This document shows, piece by piece, positions 13,157-24,571 of a DNA stretch of 64,000 nt. The translations under genes were made by a program, and so were the position numbers. The DNA is from Streptomyces sp. NRRL F-6492. Its GTDB lineage: Bacteria; Actinomycetota; Actinomycetes; Streptomycetales; Streptomycetaceae. Location: positions 1 to 64,000 of the forward strand of contig NZ_LGEG01000215.1 of NCBI RefSeq assembly GCF_001280125.1, in the 5' to 3' direction. The notes below the pieces were generated by a model. The model made no database searches and was not told the DNA's origin. It saw only the letters and a list, made by a program, of their open reading frames with translations. The stretch's first letter is position 1. Every line of letters begins with the position of its first letter.

Positions 13157-13771
13157 TCAGCGGGCGTAGTACTCGACGACCAGCTGCTCGTCGCAGATGA
13201 CCGGGATCTCCTTGCGGTTCGGGTCGCGGTCGAGGCGGAACGCCAGCGCCTTCAGGTTGACCTGGAGGTAGCGGGGGGTCTCGCCGTCGGCGGCGAAGCC
13301 ACCCTCGCGGGCGACCTCGAACAGCGGCTTGGTGCGGCTGCGCTCGCGGACCATGACGACGTCGTCCGGACGGACGCGGAAGGACGGCTTGTCGACCTTC
13401 TGGCCGTTGACCTGGATGTGGCCGTGGACGACCATCTGGCGGGCCTGGTAGATGGTGCGGGCGATGCCCGAACGCAGGACCAGGGCGTCGAGGCGACGCT
13501 CGAGCTCGACGACCAGCGCCTCGCCCGTCTTGCCCTCGGCCTTCTTGGCGCGGTCGTAGGCGCGGGCCATCTGGCGCTCGCTGATGTCGTACTGGGCGCG
13601 CAGGCGCTGCTTCTCGAGCAGACGGACCTTGTAGTCCGAGTTCTGCTTGCGACCACGGCCGTGCTCGCCCGGCGGGTACGGGCGGGCCTCGAAGTACTTG
13701 ACGGCCTTCGGCGTCAGCGCGATACCGAGCGCACGGGACTTCTTGACCTTGGGACGCGACTGGTTAGGCAC
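13157..13771 (-). CDS. rpsD: 30S ribosomal protein S4 (cysteine-free form)
   Basis: Primary 16S rRNA-binding protein and assembly initiator of the small subunit. The 204-residue protein has the S4 N-terminal domain (1-90) and the S4 RNA-binding domain (about 92-155, [27 protein letters not shown]). The N-terminus has no cysteines, so it is the zinc-independent C-minus form. The start is GTG 13771 with a strong GGAGGT 9 nt upstream. It stands as a single gene. Its upstream region overlaps the iron box facing the DUF2470 gene. Confidence 0.97.
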   Translation of the reverse strand: MPNQSRPKVKKSRALGIALTPKAVKYFEARPYPPGEHGRGRKQNSDYKVRLLEKQRLRAQYDISERQMARAYDRAKKAEGKTGEALVVELERRLDALVLRSGIARTIYQARQMVVHGHIQVNGQKVDKPSFRVRPDDVVMVRERSRTKPLFEVAREGGFAADGETPRYLQVNLKALAFRLDRDPNRKEIPVICDEQLVVEYYAR

Positions 13772-13794
13772 GTTCTCCAGACCTCCGTTGTAGG

Positions 13795-13813
13795 TTAGGT
13801 TAGGCTCACCTTA
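13795..13813. promoter_or_regulatory. Iron box (DmdR1/IdeR/DtxR-type operator)
   Basis: The 19-bp sequence TTAGGTTAGGCTCACCTTA matches the actinobacterial DtxR-family operator consensus TTAGGTTAGGCTCACCTAA at 18 positions as I recall it. It is preceded by another TAGG repeat (13791-13794). It lies 14 nt before the DUF2470 ATG and 23 nt from the rpsD start, where bound repressor would block a promoter using TAGGTT or TAGGCT as -10. Established role of such sites: Fe2+-dependent repression. Confidence 0.8.
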
Positions 13814-13827
13814 CTCAAGGAGATCGC

Positions 13828-14673
13828 ATGTCTCGCCCGGGGAACACCACACGCATCACGGACGGCAACACAAAGAACGATGCCCCAACCACGGGTGAAG
13901 CCCTGGATGGCATCGATACGACGGAGGTCCGATCAGCTCATGGTCAGCCGCGTCCCAGCGGACTTGAAATCGCGCGGATGCCGTCAGCAGCCGAGCGCAC
14001 ACGAACTCTCGTACAGAGTACATGCTCCGGCGTGCTGCTGATCCCGGGGGCCGAGGGGCACCGGCCCGAGCAGCTCGCGCCCGAGGCGCGGGCCGTGGGG
14101 CCCGACGGTGAGATCTTCCTGCTCTACGCCGCCGACGCCCCGCCCGTACGGGCCGCCACGCACGCCGTGGACGACGAGCTGCCGGTCGTCCTGGAGCTCA
14201 CGGACGTGGCCCCCGTCTCCGTCCCCCACCGCATCCGGGGCCGCGCCTGGGTCTCCGGCTGGCTCACCTGCCTGCCGGGCGTCGCCGAGCAGGGCCGCAT
14301 GATGCTGCGCCTGGAGGTCGGGGAGGCGCGCGTGGACGACCTGTGGGGCACCGCCGGGATCGACGCGGAGGAGTTCGCGGCCGCCGCCCCCGACCCGCTG
14401 CACGCGCACGAGACGGAGCTGCTCCAGCACCTGGCGGCGGCGCACGGCGACCGGCTGCGGGAGCTGACCTCGCTGCTCGGCGAGCGCTCGGCCGCCCTCG
14501 TCCCCACCCGGGACGTGGCCCCGCTCGCCCTCGACCGCTTCGGCCTGCGGATCCGCTTCAGCGCGGGCCCCGGGGACTGCTTCGACGCCCGCTTCGACTT
14601 CCCCGAGCCGGTGCGGGAGGTCTCGGAGCTGCGCCGCGAGATGCACCGGCTCTTCGAGGCCGCCCGCGCCTGA
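13828..14673 (+). CDS. DUF2470 domain protein, probable iron-regulated haem-utilisation protein
   Basis: 281 residues. The first 50 are polar and variable; the core then reads as a FMN-binding split-barrel-like part (about 60-150). The C-terminal DUF2470 segment has EEFAAAAPDPLHAHETELLQHLAAAHGD (in two halves) and a final FDFPEPV-EVSELRREMHRL. DUF2470 is the C-terminal domain of HugZ-type haem oxygenases, so a role in haem handling is an inference. AAGGAG lies 5 nt before ATG 13828. The adjoining iron box is independent support for iron repression. Confidence 0.82.
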   Translation: MSRPGNTTRITDGNTKNDAPTTGEALDGIDTTEVRSAHGQPRPSGLEIARMPSAAERTRTLVQSTCSGVLLIPGAEGHRPEQLAPEARAVGPDGEIFLLYAADAPPVRAATHAVDDELPVVLELTDVAPVSVPHRIRGRAWVSGWLTCLPGVAEQGRMMLRLEVGEARVDDLWGTAGIDAEEFAAAAPDPLHAHETELLQHLAAAHGDRLRELTSLLGERSAALVPTRDVAPLALDRFGLRIRFSAGPGDCFDARFDFPEPVREVSELRREMHRLFEAARA

Positions 14674-14678
14674 GCGCG

Positions 14679-16046
14679 CTACCGCTGCGGCTCCTCGCCC
14701 CTCAGGCGCGTCCGCGCCCACTCCACCACGTCCGCGTACCTCGCCTCCCCGCCGTAGCGGGTGGGCTCGTAGTACCGGCGGCCGTGGATCGTGTCCGGGG
14801 CGTACTGCTGGGCCGCGATGCCGCCGGGCACGTCGTGCGGGTAGACGTAGCCCTGTGCGTGGCCGAGCTTGGCCGCGCCCTTGTAGTGGCCGTCGCGCAG
14901 GTGCGACGGGACCGGGCCCGCGAGGCCGCCCCGCACGTCGGCGAGGGCGGCGCCGATCGCGGTCGTCGCCGCGTTCGACTTCGGGGCCAGGGCCAGGGCG
15001 ATGGTGGCGTGGCTCAGGGTCAGCGCCGCCTCCGGGAAGCCGATCATGGCGACGGCCTGGGCCGCCGCGACGGCGATCGGCAGGGCGTTCGGATCGGCGA
15101 GGCCGATGTCCTCGCTCGCGGAGATCATCAGGCGCCGCGCGATGAAGCGCGGGTCCTCCCCCGCCTCGATCATCCGCGCCAGGTAGTGCAGGGCCGCGTC
15201 CACGTCCGAGCCGCGGATCGACTTGATGAGCGCGCTGGCCACGTCGTAGTGCTGGTCGCCGTCCCGGTCGTACTTCACGGCCGCCCGGTCGACGGTCTCC
15301 TCGACCGTCTGGAGGGTGATCTCCGCCTCGCCCTTGGCGATCGCCGCCCCGGCGGCGGCCTCCAGGGCGGTCAGGGCGCGGCGGGCGTCCCCGCCCGCGA
15401 CCCGCAGGAGGTGGGACTCGGCGTCCCCGGGCAGGGTCACGGCCCCGCCGAGCCCGCGCTCGTCCGTGAGGGCCCGGGCGAGGAGGCCCTTCAGGTCCTC
15501 GTCGGTCAGCGGCTCCAGGGTGAGGAGCAGCGAGCGGGAGAGGAGCGGGGAGATCACGGAGAAGTAGGGGTTCTCGGTGGTGGCGGCGATCAGCGTCACC
15601 CAGCGGTTCTCGACGGCCGGCAGCAGGGAGTCCTGCTGGGCCTTGGAGAAGCGGTGGATCTCGTCGAGGAAGAGGACGGTCTCCCTGCCGTAGCCGCCGG
15701 CCGCGCGCCGGGCCCCGTCGATGACGGCCCGGACCTCCTTGACGCCGGAGGTGATCGCGGACAGCTCCACGAACCGCTTGTTCGTGGCCTTGGAGACGAC
15801 GTACGCCAGGGTGGTCTTCCCGATGCCCGGCGGACCCCAGAGGATCACGGAGGAGGCACCGGCGGGGCCGCCGTCGCCGTCCCCCACGAGCCGGCGCAGC
15901 GGCGACCCGGGCTTGAGCAGGTGCTGCTGCCCCACCACCTCGTCGAGGGTGCGGGGGCGCATCCGGACGGCCAGCGGGCTGCTGGACGGGTCCTTCTCCT
16001 GGCGGTCTTCGGCGGCTGCGGTAAAGAGGTCGGGCTCCACGTTCAT
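14679..16046 (-). CDS. rarA: Replication-associated recombination ATPase RarA/MgsA
   Basis: AAA+ ATPase acting at stalled forks with RecA and SSB. The 455-residue protein shows the usual [13 protein letters not shown] start (28-40), Walker A GPPGIGKT (71-78), Walker [10 protein letters not shown] (125-133), a sensor TTENP, and the C-terminal MgsA domain ending [18 protein letters not shown]. The length is typical. ATG 16046 is the first good start. It converges with the DUF2470 gene (5-bp gap) and follows the VKOR gene by 36 bp on the same strand. Confidence 0.96.
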   Translation of the reverse strand: MNVEPDLFTAAAEDRQEKDPSSSPLAVRMRPRTLDEVVGQQHLLKPGSPLRRLVGDGDGGPAGASSVILWGPPGIGKTTLAYVVSKATNKRFVELSAITSGVKEVRAVIDGARRAAGGYGRETVLFLDEIHRFSKAQQDSLLPAVENRWVTLIAATTENPYFSVISPLLSRSLLLTLEPLTDEDLKGLLARALTDERGLGGAVTLPGDAESHLLRVAGGDARRALTALEAAAGAAIAKGEAEITLQTVEETVDRAAVKYDRDGDQHYDVASALIKSIRGSDVDAALHYLARMIEAGEDPRFIARRLMISASEDIGLADPNALPIAVAAAQAVAMIGFPEAALTLSHATIALALAPKSNAATTAIGAALADVRGGLAGPVPSHLRDGHYKGAAKLGHAQGYVYPHDVPGGIAAQQYAPDTIHGRRYYEPTRYGGEARYADVVEWARTRLRGEEPQR

Positions 16047-16082
16047 GAAGCCTAGGTCACGCCGCCGACAACGCCGACGGGA

Positions 16083-16694
16083 TCAGCCCGTCCAGAAGTC
16101 CCACCAGCGGGTCAGGACCAGCATCCCGATGATCCCGACGTGCAGGACGGGCAGGACCCAGGTGAACTCCCCGAAGAAGGTCTTCAGGCCGGCCGGGGCG
16201 GGGATCACGCCGTGGCGCACGTTGTGCGAGGTCACGTACCAGAACATGACGATGGTCCCGACCCAGGCCAGGCAGCACCACAGGCAGAGCGCGTTGATCT
16301 CGTACAGCGACTGGTAGGTGAGCCAGGCGCAGAAGACGACGCCGAAGAGGGTGCCGGCGTTGAGGCCGAGCCAGTACCAGCGGCGGTACCGGGCGCCGGC
16401 GAGCAGGCCGACGCCGATCGCGACCACCATGCCGTACGCGACGAGGCCGAGCATCGGGTTGGGGAAGCCGAAGACCGAGGCCTGCTCGCTCTTCATGATG
16501 TTGCCGCAGGAGACGACCGGGTTGAGGCTGCACCCGGGGGTGAAGCCGGGGTCCTCCAGGAGCTTGAACTTGTCGATCGTGATGACCCAGGCGGCGAGCA
16601 GTCCGGCCGCGCCCGTGACCACCAGGAGCCAGGCGAAGGCGCGGCTCGCTCCGATCGTGCCGCGTTCCGGGGCGTCCAGCGCTGCTTTCGTCAT
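16083..16694 (-). CDS. Vitamin K epoxide reductase (VKOR) family membrane protein
   Basis: Membrane thiol oxidoreductase that in actinobacteria reoxidises extracytoplasmic DsbA-like partners by passing electrons to quinone. The 203-residue protein has four to five hydrophobic helices, the active CLWC (Cys137-Cys140), and the loop pair Cys55/Cys63 (PGCSLNPVVSC). The start ATG is at 16694. It is transcribed away from hisS behind the hisS terminator, and a perfect 20-bp palindrome lies 59 nt upstream. A possible partner, the DsbA-like gene at 54124, is far away. Confidence 0.92.
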   Translation of the reverse strand: MTKAALDAPERGTIGASRAFAWLLVVTGAAGLLAAWVITIDKFKLLEDPGFTPGCSLNPVVSCGNIMKSEQASVFGFPNPMLGLVAYGMVVAIGVGLLAGARYRRWYWLGLNAGTLFGVVFCAWLTYQSLYEINALCLWCCLAWVGTIVMFWYVTSHNVRHGVIPAPAGLKTFFGEFTWVLPVLHVGIIGMLVLTRWWDFWTG

Positions 16695-16753
16695 GTTTCC
16701 GATCCATCGCTCACGGGCTGCCGGTCCCGGTCATTCTGCCGCACGGAGGCCCG

Positions 16754-16773
16754 TGTCCACCGTTCGGTGGACA
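16754..16773. promoter_or_regulatory. Perfect 20-bp palindrome upstream of the VKOR gene
   Basis: TGTCCACCG-TT-CGGTGGACA reads identically on both strands. It is centred about 70 bp upstream of the VKOR start and directly beyond the hisS terminator stem. The short TT centre makes it more like a dimeric-repressor operator than a terminator. The cognate regulator is unknown. Confidence 0.5.
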
Positions 16774-16776
16774 TAA

Positions 16777-16815
16777 GGGCGGGGCCCGGCCGCTCGCGCG
16801 CGCCGGGCCCCGCCC
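16777..16815 (-). terminator. hisS terminator hairpin
   Basis: Arms GGGCGGGGCCCGGC (16777-16790) and its exact complement (16802-16815) form a 14-bp GC stem with an 11-nt loop. On the minus strand it is followed by TTATGTCC. It lies 20 nt after the hisS stop. Confidence 0.7.
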
Positions 16816-16835
16816 CCGTCGGGTACGGCCGGTGA

Positions 16836-18098
16836 TCAGGCCAGTTCGGCCCGCACCGCGTCCAGGAGGCCGTCCAGGGCGACCGCCCGCTGTTCGCCGG
16901 ACTCCATGTCCTTGAGCTGGACGACGCCCTCGGCGAGGTCGCGCTCGCCGGCGACGACGGCGAAGCGGGCGCCCGAGCGGTTGGCGTCCTTCATGGAGCC
17001 CTTGAGGCCCTTGCCGCCGAAGGAGAAGTCCGCGGCGATCCCGGCCCTGCGCAGCTCGGTGACCTTGCCGAAGAGGACCCGGCGGGCCTCCTCGCCCAGG
17101 GCGACGGCGAAGACGCTGGTGGCGGAGGGCAGGTCGAGGGCGACGCCCTCGGCCTCCAGGGCGAGGACCGTGCGGTCCACGCCGAGCGCCCAGCCGACCG
17201 ACGGCAGCGCGGGGCCGCCGATCATCTCGGAGAGGCCGTCGTAGCGGCCGCCGCCGCCGACCGCCGACTGCGAGCCGAGGCCGTCGTGGACGAACTCGAA
17301 GGTGGTGCGGGTGTAGTAGTCGAGGCCGCGCACCAGCCTGTCGTCGTCCTCGAAGACCACGCCCGCCGCGGTGATCAGGGCGCGCACCTCCTCGTGGTAC
17401 GCCTTGCACGCGTCGCACAGGTAGTCGCGCAGGAGGGGGGCGTCGGTCAGCTGCTTGCGCACGGCCTCGCGCTTGTCGTCGAGGACGCGCAGCGGGTTGA
17501 TCTCGGCGCGGCGCAGGGTGTCCTCGTCGAGGTCGAGCCCGCGCAGGAAGTCCTGGAGGGCCTCCCGGTAGACGGGACGGCACTCCTTGTCGCCGAGCGA
17601 GTTCAGCAGGATGCGGAAGTCGCGCAGGCCCAGGGAGCGGTAGGCCTCGTCGGCCAGGATGATCAGCTCGGCGTCGAGCGCCGGGTCCTCGGCGCCGATC
17701 GCCTCGGCGCCGACCTGCGAGAAGTGCCGGTAGCGGCCCTTCTGCGGGCGCTCGTAGCGGTAGTACGAGCCGGAGTACCAGAGCTTCACCGGCAGGTTGC
17801 CCTGCTTGTGGAGGTTGGCCTCCAGGGCGGCGCGGAGCACCGAGGCGGTGCCCTCGGGACGCAGGGCGAGCTTGCTGCCGCCCTTGGTCTCGAAGGCGTA
17901 CATCTCCTTGGTCACGATGTCGGTGGACTCGCCGACGCCGCGGGCGAAGAGGTTCACGTCCTCGAAGCCGGGGGTCTCGACGTAGCCGTAGCCCGAGCGG
18001 CGCAGGGGCGCCGCGATGGCCTCGCGGACCGCGAGGTAGGTCGCCGAGACCGGCGGGATGAGGTCGTACGTGCCCTTGGGGGCCTTGAAGGTGCTCAC
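16836..18098 (-). CDS. hisS: Histidyl-tRNA synthetase
   Basis: Class II synthetase for tRNA-His. The 420-residue protein has motif 1 around [17 protein letters not shown], motif 2 [18 protein letters not shown], the histidine-A motif [15 protein letters not shown], and motif 3 [10 protein letters not shown]. The start GTG 18098 gives [15 protein letters not shown], the usual N-terminus. GTG 18110, four codons earlier and overlapping the MBL stop as GTGA, is possible (424 aa). It follows the MBL hydrolase gene directly and ends at a clear terminator. Confidence 0.96.
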   Translation of the reverse strand: MSTFKAPKGTYDLIPPVSATYLAVREAIAAPLRRSGYGYVETPGFEDVNLFARGVGESTDIVTKEMYAFETKGGSKLALRPEGTASVLRAALEANLHKQGNLPVKLWYSGSYYRYERPQKGRYRHFSQVGAEAIGAEDPALDAELIILADEAYRSLGLRDFRILLNSLGDKECRPVYREALQDFLRGLDLDEDTLRRAEINPLRVLDDKREAVRKQLTDAPLLRDYLCDACKAYHEEVRALITAAGVVFEDDDRLVRGLDYYTRTTFEFVHDGLGSQSAVGGGGRYDGLSEMIGGPALPSVGWALGVDRTVLALEAEGVALDLPSATSVFAVALGEEARRVLFGKVTELRRAGIAADFSFGGKGLKGSMKDANRSGARFAVVAGERDLAEGVVQLKDMESGEQRAVALDGLLDAVRAELA

Positions 18099-18106
18099 GT
18101 GAGTCG

Positions 18107-18814
18107 TCACATTCCTCGTCGGGGAGCGTCGGGGCTCCCGAGGCCGGAGGCCACCTGCCTGAGGTAGGGGTTGGTGGCGCGCTCCTGGCCGATGGTCGTC
18201 TGGGGACCGTGTCCCGACAGCACCACGGTCGAGTTGTCGAGGGGCAGGCACACGCGGGCCAGCGATCCGAGCATCTCGTCCATGTCACCGCCGGGCAGGT
18301 CGGTGCGTCCGACGGAGCCGGCGAACAGCAGATCCCCGGAGAAGAACACGGAGGGGATCTCCGTGGTCTCGGGCATCCGGAAGGTCACCGACCCCTTGGT
18401 ATGGCCGGGCGCGTGGGCGACGGAGAACTCCAGACCGGCGAGCTTCAGCTCGGAGCCGTCGGCGAGCTCGCGCACGTCGTCGGGCTCCCCCACGGTCAGC
18501 TCGCCCATGAGGGGCATCCCGATGGAGCGGCCGAGGGCCTTCTCCGGGTCGCTCATCATGTAGCGGTCGGACGGGTGGATCCACGCGGGGACGTCATGGG
18601 CGCCGCACACCGGGACGACGGAGGCGACGTGGTCGATGTGTCCGTGGGTGAGGACGACGGCGACGGGCTTGAGACGGTGCTTCTTCAGCGTCTCCTCGAC
18701 ACCCTGGGCGGCCTGGTGGCCGGGGTCGATGATCACGCACTCCTCGCCTGCGGCGGGGGCGACCAGGTAGCAGTTGGTGCCCCAGGCCCCGGCGGGGAAC
18801 CCGGCAATCAGCAC
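18107..18814 (-). CDS. MBL-fold metallohydrolase (glyoxalase II-like)
   Basis: 235-residue metallo-beta-lactamase-fold protein with the zinc motif THGHIDH, downstream PGHTKGS, and [20 protein letters not shown]. This resembles hydroxyacylglutathione hydrolase-type enzymes; the substrate is unknown, and mycothiol esters are one possibility in actinobacteria (inference). GTG 18814 has AAGGA 5 nt upstream. Its end overlaps or nearly touches hisS, so the two are co-transcribed. Confidence 0.9.
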   Translation of the reverse strand: MLIAGFPAGAWGTNCYLVAPAAGEECVIIDPGHQAAQGVEETLKKHRLKPVAVVLTHGHIDHVASVVPVCGAHDVPAWIHPSDRYMMSDPEKALGRSIGMPLMGELTVGEPDDVRELADGSELKLAGLEFSVAHAPGHTKGSVTFRMPETTEIPSVFFSGDLLFAGSVGRTDLPGGDMDEMLGSLARVCLPLDNSTVVLSGHGPQTTIGQERATNPYLRQVASGLGSPDAPRRGM

Positions 18815-18882
18815 GTTCGTCCTTAGATGTCGTCCGGCACGGGGCGCGGAAATCACGAGAATGACGGGATTCGGCAGATCAG

Positions 18883-18912
18883 AGCCTACCGGCGGTGCCG
18901 GTTCCACAGCCA
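18883..18912 (-). promoter_or_regulatory. Candidate promoter of the MBL-hisS operon
   Basis: On the minus strand TTGGCT is followed by a 19-nt spacer and TAGGCT (18883-18888), about 70 nt before the MBL start. The spacer is slightly long. Confidence 0.35.
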
Positions 18913-18976
18913 ACCCGTATACGGTACGGGCACATCCGGCCAGGACGGGAACAGACGAGCGACAAGGAGCGGACCG

Positions 18977-19780
18977 GTGGTCAGCAGCGATCAGCGGCGG
19001 CGGCAGCTTGCCAGGGAGAAGTACGTACGGCAGCAGCAGCGGCGGGAGGAGAAGCGCCGCAAGGACAAGCGCCGCAACACCGTCGTCGCGGCCGCCCTCG
19101 CGGTGGTGCTGGCCTCGGGCGGCGCCGTGTACGCCTCGGTGGCGCTGTCGGACGACGGCACGAAGAAGGGCTCGGACAGCGCGGCGGGCGACGCGCCCAC
19201 CACCCCGGCGCCCTCGCCCTCCGAGAAGGAGTCCGAGAGCCCGGAGCCGGAGCTCACGGTGGACCGGAAGGCCTCGTACGACATGGCGCTCAAGACGAAC
19301 GCGGGCGACATCACGATCACCATGGACGCGGCGAAGACCCCGCGCACGGTGAACTCCTTCAAGCACCTCGCGGACAAGAAGTACTTCGACGGCAGCAAGT
19401 GCCACCGGCTCACCACGCAGGGCATCTTCGTGCTCCAGTGCGGCGACCCCCAGGGCACCGGCACGGGCGGCCCCGGCTACACCATCCCGGACGAGAACCT
19501 GGACGCCCTCGGCAAGGCCGGCGCGGACGGCGCGGTGACCTTCCCGGCCGGCACCGTGGCCATGGCGAACACCGGGCAGCCGGGCACCGGCGGCTCGCAG
19601 TTCTTCCTCGTCTACAAGGACACCAGGCTGCCGCCGACCTACACCCCCTTCGGGAAGATCGACGCGGCCGGTCTCAAGGCGGTCCAGGAGGTCGCGAAGG
19701 CCGGCGTCGAGGGCGGCGCCAAGGACGGTGCCCCGAAGAAGGCCGTGACCGTCGAGAAGGCCACCGTCACGAAGAAGTGA
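18977..19780 (+). CDS. Membrane-anchored cyclophilin-type peptidyl-prolyl isomerase
   Basis: 267 residues: a very basic cytosolic N-terminus (1-34), a transmembrane or lipoprotein-less anchor (about 35-56), a Thr/Ser/Pro/Glu linker (60-85), and a cyclophilin domain with FDGSKCHRLTTQGIFVLQCGDPQGTG, GTVAMANTG and GGSQFFLVYKD. The domain should face outside and assist folding of secreted proteins. GTG 18977 has AAGGAG 7 nt upstream. It is divergent from the MBL-hisS operon. Confidence 0.92.
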   Translation: MVSSDQRRRQLAREKYVRQQQRREEKRRKDKRRNTVVAAALAVVLASGGAVYASVALSDDGTKKGSDSAAGDAPTTPAPSPSEKESESPEPELTVDRKASYDMALKTNAGDITITMDAAKTPRTVNSFKHLADKKYFDGSKCHRLTTQGIFVLQCGDPQGTGTGGPGYTIPDENLDALGKAGADGAVTFPAGTVAMANTGQPGTGGSQFFLVYKDTRLPPTYTPFGKIDAAGLKAVQEVAKAGVEGGAKDGAPKKAVTVEKATVTKK

Positions 19781-19834
19781 GTCCGCGCGTCCGCACCGGC
19801 GGGCCGACCGTCGAATCTCGGTCGCGCTGAGTGC

Positions 19835-19863
19835 GGACAGCCGGGCCGCCGTTCGCCTAGATT
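19835..19863 (+). promoter_or_regulatory. Candidate promoter of the DUF349 gene
   Basis: CGGACA (19834-19839 region) with an 18-nt spacer and TAGATT (19858-19863). The predicted leader would be about 110 nt. The -35 match is only partial. Confidence 0.35.
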
Positions 19864-19981
19864 GGCGGTGTGCAGCGTGGGCCGTCGGCCGCGCTGCGGA
19901 AGGCGGGCGAGGCCCGCCGGGAAACTGTGGACGATGCCCGGGGGGTACGACCCCGCGACGGCATCATGGTGAGGAGGCGCT

Positions 19982-21211
19982 GTGAGCAGCGACCCGTGGG
20001 GCCGCGTCGACGAGACGGGCACCGTGTACGTGCGGACGGCCGAGGGTGAGCAGGTCGTCGGATCGTGGCAGGCCGGCACCCCCGAGGAGGCCCTGGCCTA
20101 CTTCGAGCGCAAGTACGAGGGCCTGGTGGTCGAGATCGGCCTCCTCGAGAAGCGGGTGAAGACCACCGACCTCTCGGCGAAGGACGCCACCGCGGCGATC
20201 GAGCACATCCGGCACCAGGTCGACGAGCACCACGTCGTCGGCGACCTGGCCGCGCTCTCCGCCCGGCTGGACAAGCTCGTCGGGACGGTCGATTCGCGCC
20301 GCGAGGAGCGCCGGGCCCAGAAGGCGAAGCAGGCCGACGAGGCGCGCACCGCCAAGGAGAAGCTCGTCGTCGAGGCCGAGGAGCTGGCCCAGAGCGAGCA
20401 GTGGCGTTCGGCGGGCGAGCGGCTGCGGGCGCTCGTGGACACCTGGAAGGGCCTCCCCCGGCTCGACCGCAAGTCCGACGACGAGCTGTGGCACCGCTTC
20501 TCGCACGCCCGCTCGGCGTTCTCGAAGCGCCGCAAGGCCCACTTCGCGTCCCTGGACGCTCAGCGCGAGGACGCCCGCAAGGTGAAGGAGCGCCTGGTCG
20601 CGGAGGCGGAGTCGCTGTCGAACTCCACCGACTGGGGCGCCACGGCGGCCCGCTACCGCGAGCTGATGGCGGACTGGAAGGCGGCCGGCCGCGCCCAGCG
20701 CGAGCACGAGGACGACCTGTGGAACCGCTTCCGCGGCGCCCAGGACGTCTTCTTCGCGGCGCGCGGCGAGGTCTTCGCCGAGCGGGACGCGGAGCAGGGC
20801 GACAACCTCAAGGTGAAGGAGGAGCTCGCGACCGAGGCCGAGAAGCTCGTCCCGGTGACGGACCTGAAGGCGGCCCGCGCGGCCTTCCGCTCCCTCAACG
20901 AGCGCTGGGAGGCCGTCGGCCACGTGCCGCGCGACGCCCGTCCCAAGGTCGAGGGCCGGATGCACGCGGTGGAGCGGGCGATCCAGGAGGCCGAGGAGGC
21001 CGAGTGGCGCCGGACGAACCCGGAGGCGCGCGCGCGTGCCGCGGGTCTGACCGGTCAGCTCCAGGACGCGGTCGAGAAGCTGCGCAAGCAGATCGACGCG
21101 GCCCGCGCCGCCGGCAACGACGCCAAGGCCGACAAGCTCTCGCGCGAGCTGGAGGGCCGCCAGGCCCTGCTCGACCAGGCCCTGAAGGGCCTGGAGGAGT
21201 TCGGCGGCTGA
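19982..21211 (+). CDS. DUF349 coiled-coil protein
   Basis: 409 residues, almost entirely helical and highly charged, with three DUF349 repeats (about 110-185, 190-260, 265-335) marked by LWHRFSHARSAFSKRR, LWNRFRGAQDVFFAAR and LNERWEAVGHVPRD. DUF349 proteins are of unknown biochemical function. A C-terminal coiled coil follows (about 350-409). GTG 19982 is preceded by GAGGAGG. It ends 45 nt before a strong terminator shared with relA. Confidence 0.9.
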   Translation: MSSDPWGRVDETGTVYVRTAEGEQVVGSWQAGTPEEALAYFERKYEGLVVEIGLLEKRVKTTDLSAKDATAAIEHIRHQVDEHHVVGDLAALSARLDKLVGTVDSRREERRAQKAKQADEARTAKEKLVVEAEELAQSEQWRSAGERLRALVDTWKGLPRLDRKSDDELWHRFSHARSAFSKRRKAHFASLDAQREDARKVKERLVAEAESLSNSTDWGATAARYRELMADWKAAGRAQREHEDDLWNRFRGAQDVFFAARGEVFAERDAEQGDNLKVKEELATEAEKLVPVTDLKAARAAFRSLNERWEAVGHVPRDARPKVEGRMHAVERAIQEAEEAEWRRTNPEARARAAGLTGQLQDAVEKLRKQIDAARAAGNDAKADKLSRELEGRQALLDQALKGLEEFGG

Positions 21212-21216
21212 TCCGG

Positions 21217-21254
21217 CCGTACGCGAAGTCCGTACGCGAAGTCCGTACGCGAAG
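21217..21254 (+). repeat. 13-bp tandem repeat (about 2.9 copies)
   Basis: The unit CCGTACGCGAAGT is repeated almost exactly at 21217, 21230 and 21243, between the DUF349 stop and the terminator stem. No function is assigned. Confidence 0.85.
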
Positions 21255-21256
21255 GA

Positions 21257-21290
21257 GGGCGGCCCCGGTACGCAGGTACCGGGGCCGCCC
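21257..21290. terminator. Bidirectional terminator between the DUF349 gene and relA
   Basis: A perfect 15-bp stem, GGGCGGCCCCGGTAC with its complement (21276-21290), and a GCAG loop, followed by TTCTC on the plus strand. It lies between convergent genes. Confidence 0.8.
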
Positions 21291-21330
21291 TTCTCGTATG
21301 CCTCTCGTACGCCTCCCGTACGCGCCGTCG

Positions 21331-23808
<2,478 letters not shown>

Positions 23809-23813
23809 GAGCG

Positions 23814-23819
23814 CTCCTC
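23814..23819 (-). promoter_or_regulatory. Ribosome-binding site for the relA TTG start
   Basis: GAGGAG on the minus strand, 5 nt before TTG 23808. It decides the start in favour of TTG over the upstream ATG at 23859. Confidence 0.75.
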
Positions 23820-23968
23820 GTGCATGTCCGGGTCCCCCGGTCAGGCCCGGAACAGCCATGGTATCGAGCCCGGACCCGCGCTGCTCACGCGCCCGGGGAG
23901 TGAACGGATCCGGCCACGGGCGGAGTCCGCCCCCGGGCGGCCGGACCGGGGCACTCCGGAAAACGACG

Positions 23969-23999
23969 GGGGCGCCCCGGGGATTCCCCGGAGCGCCCC
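23969..23999 (-). terminator. apt terminator hairpin
   Basis: GGGGCGCCCCGGGG pairs with CCCCGGAGCGCCCC across an ATT loop, with one mismatch in 14 pairs. It begins 20 nt after the apt stop on the minus strand, separating the secDF-apt unit from relA. Confidence 0.6.
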
Positions 24000-24019
24000 G
24001 TACGGGCCGGAGCCCGGCG

Positions 24020-24571
24020 TCAGACGGTGATCAGCGCCGTGAGCGGAGCGCCCTTCAGGGCCGGCTCCAGACGGGCGCGGCCGGGCAGGAAGCCCAGCTC
24101 CATGAGGACGGCGACGCCCGCGACCTCGGCACCGGCGCGGCGGATGAGCTCGACGGAGGCCTCGGCCGTGCCGCCGGTGGCGAGGACGTCGTCGATGACC
24201 ATGACGCGGTCGCCCGCCGCCAGGTCCTCGGCGTGCACCTCGATCTCGGCGGTGCCGTACTCCAGCTCGTACGCCTGGCGGAGCGTGGCCCCGGGGAGCT
24301 TGCCGGCCTTGCGGACCGGGATGAAGCCCAGGCCCGCGCGGACGGCGACCGGGGCGGCCAGGATGAAGCCGCGGGCCTCCAGACCGACGACCTTCGTCGC
24401 GCCGTGCGCGGAGCACAGCCCGGCGAGGGCGCCGGTGAGGGCCCCGAACGCCTCCGGGTCCGCGAGCAGCGGCGTGATGTCCTTGAACAGCACGCCCGGC
24501 TTCGGGTAGTCCGGTACGTCGCGGATGCGGCTGAGCAGGAGATCGGTGACGTCCTGGGCCCCGGCGGTCAT
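24020..24571 (-). CDS. apt: Adenine phosphoribosyltransferase
   Basis: Purine salvage: adenine plus PRPP gives AMP. The 183-residue protein has the family length, an N-terminal [16 protein letters not shown] (21-36), and the PRPP-binding [14 protein letters not shown] (123-136). The ATG at 24571 overlaps the secF stop as ATGA. The gene is co-transcribed with secD-secF. Its neighbour relA also handles purine nucleotides; that adjacency is widespread in actinobacteria. Confidence 0.97.
   Translation of the reverse strand: MTAGAQDVTDLLLSRIRDVPDYPKPGVLFKDITPLLADPEAFGALTGALAGLCSAHGATKVVGLEARGFILAAPVAVRAGLGFIPVRKAGKLPGATLRQAYELEYGTAEIEVHAEDLAAGDRVMVIDDVLATGGTAEASVELIRRAGAEVAGVAVLMELGFLPGRARLEPALKGAPLTALITV

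Noticed and set aside
23809..23859. ATG start for relA at 23859
   Set aside because: It would add a 17-residue Gly/Pro stretch without a ribosome-binding site at normal distance, whereas TTG 23808 has GAGGAG at 5 nt and the expected N-terminus.
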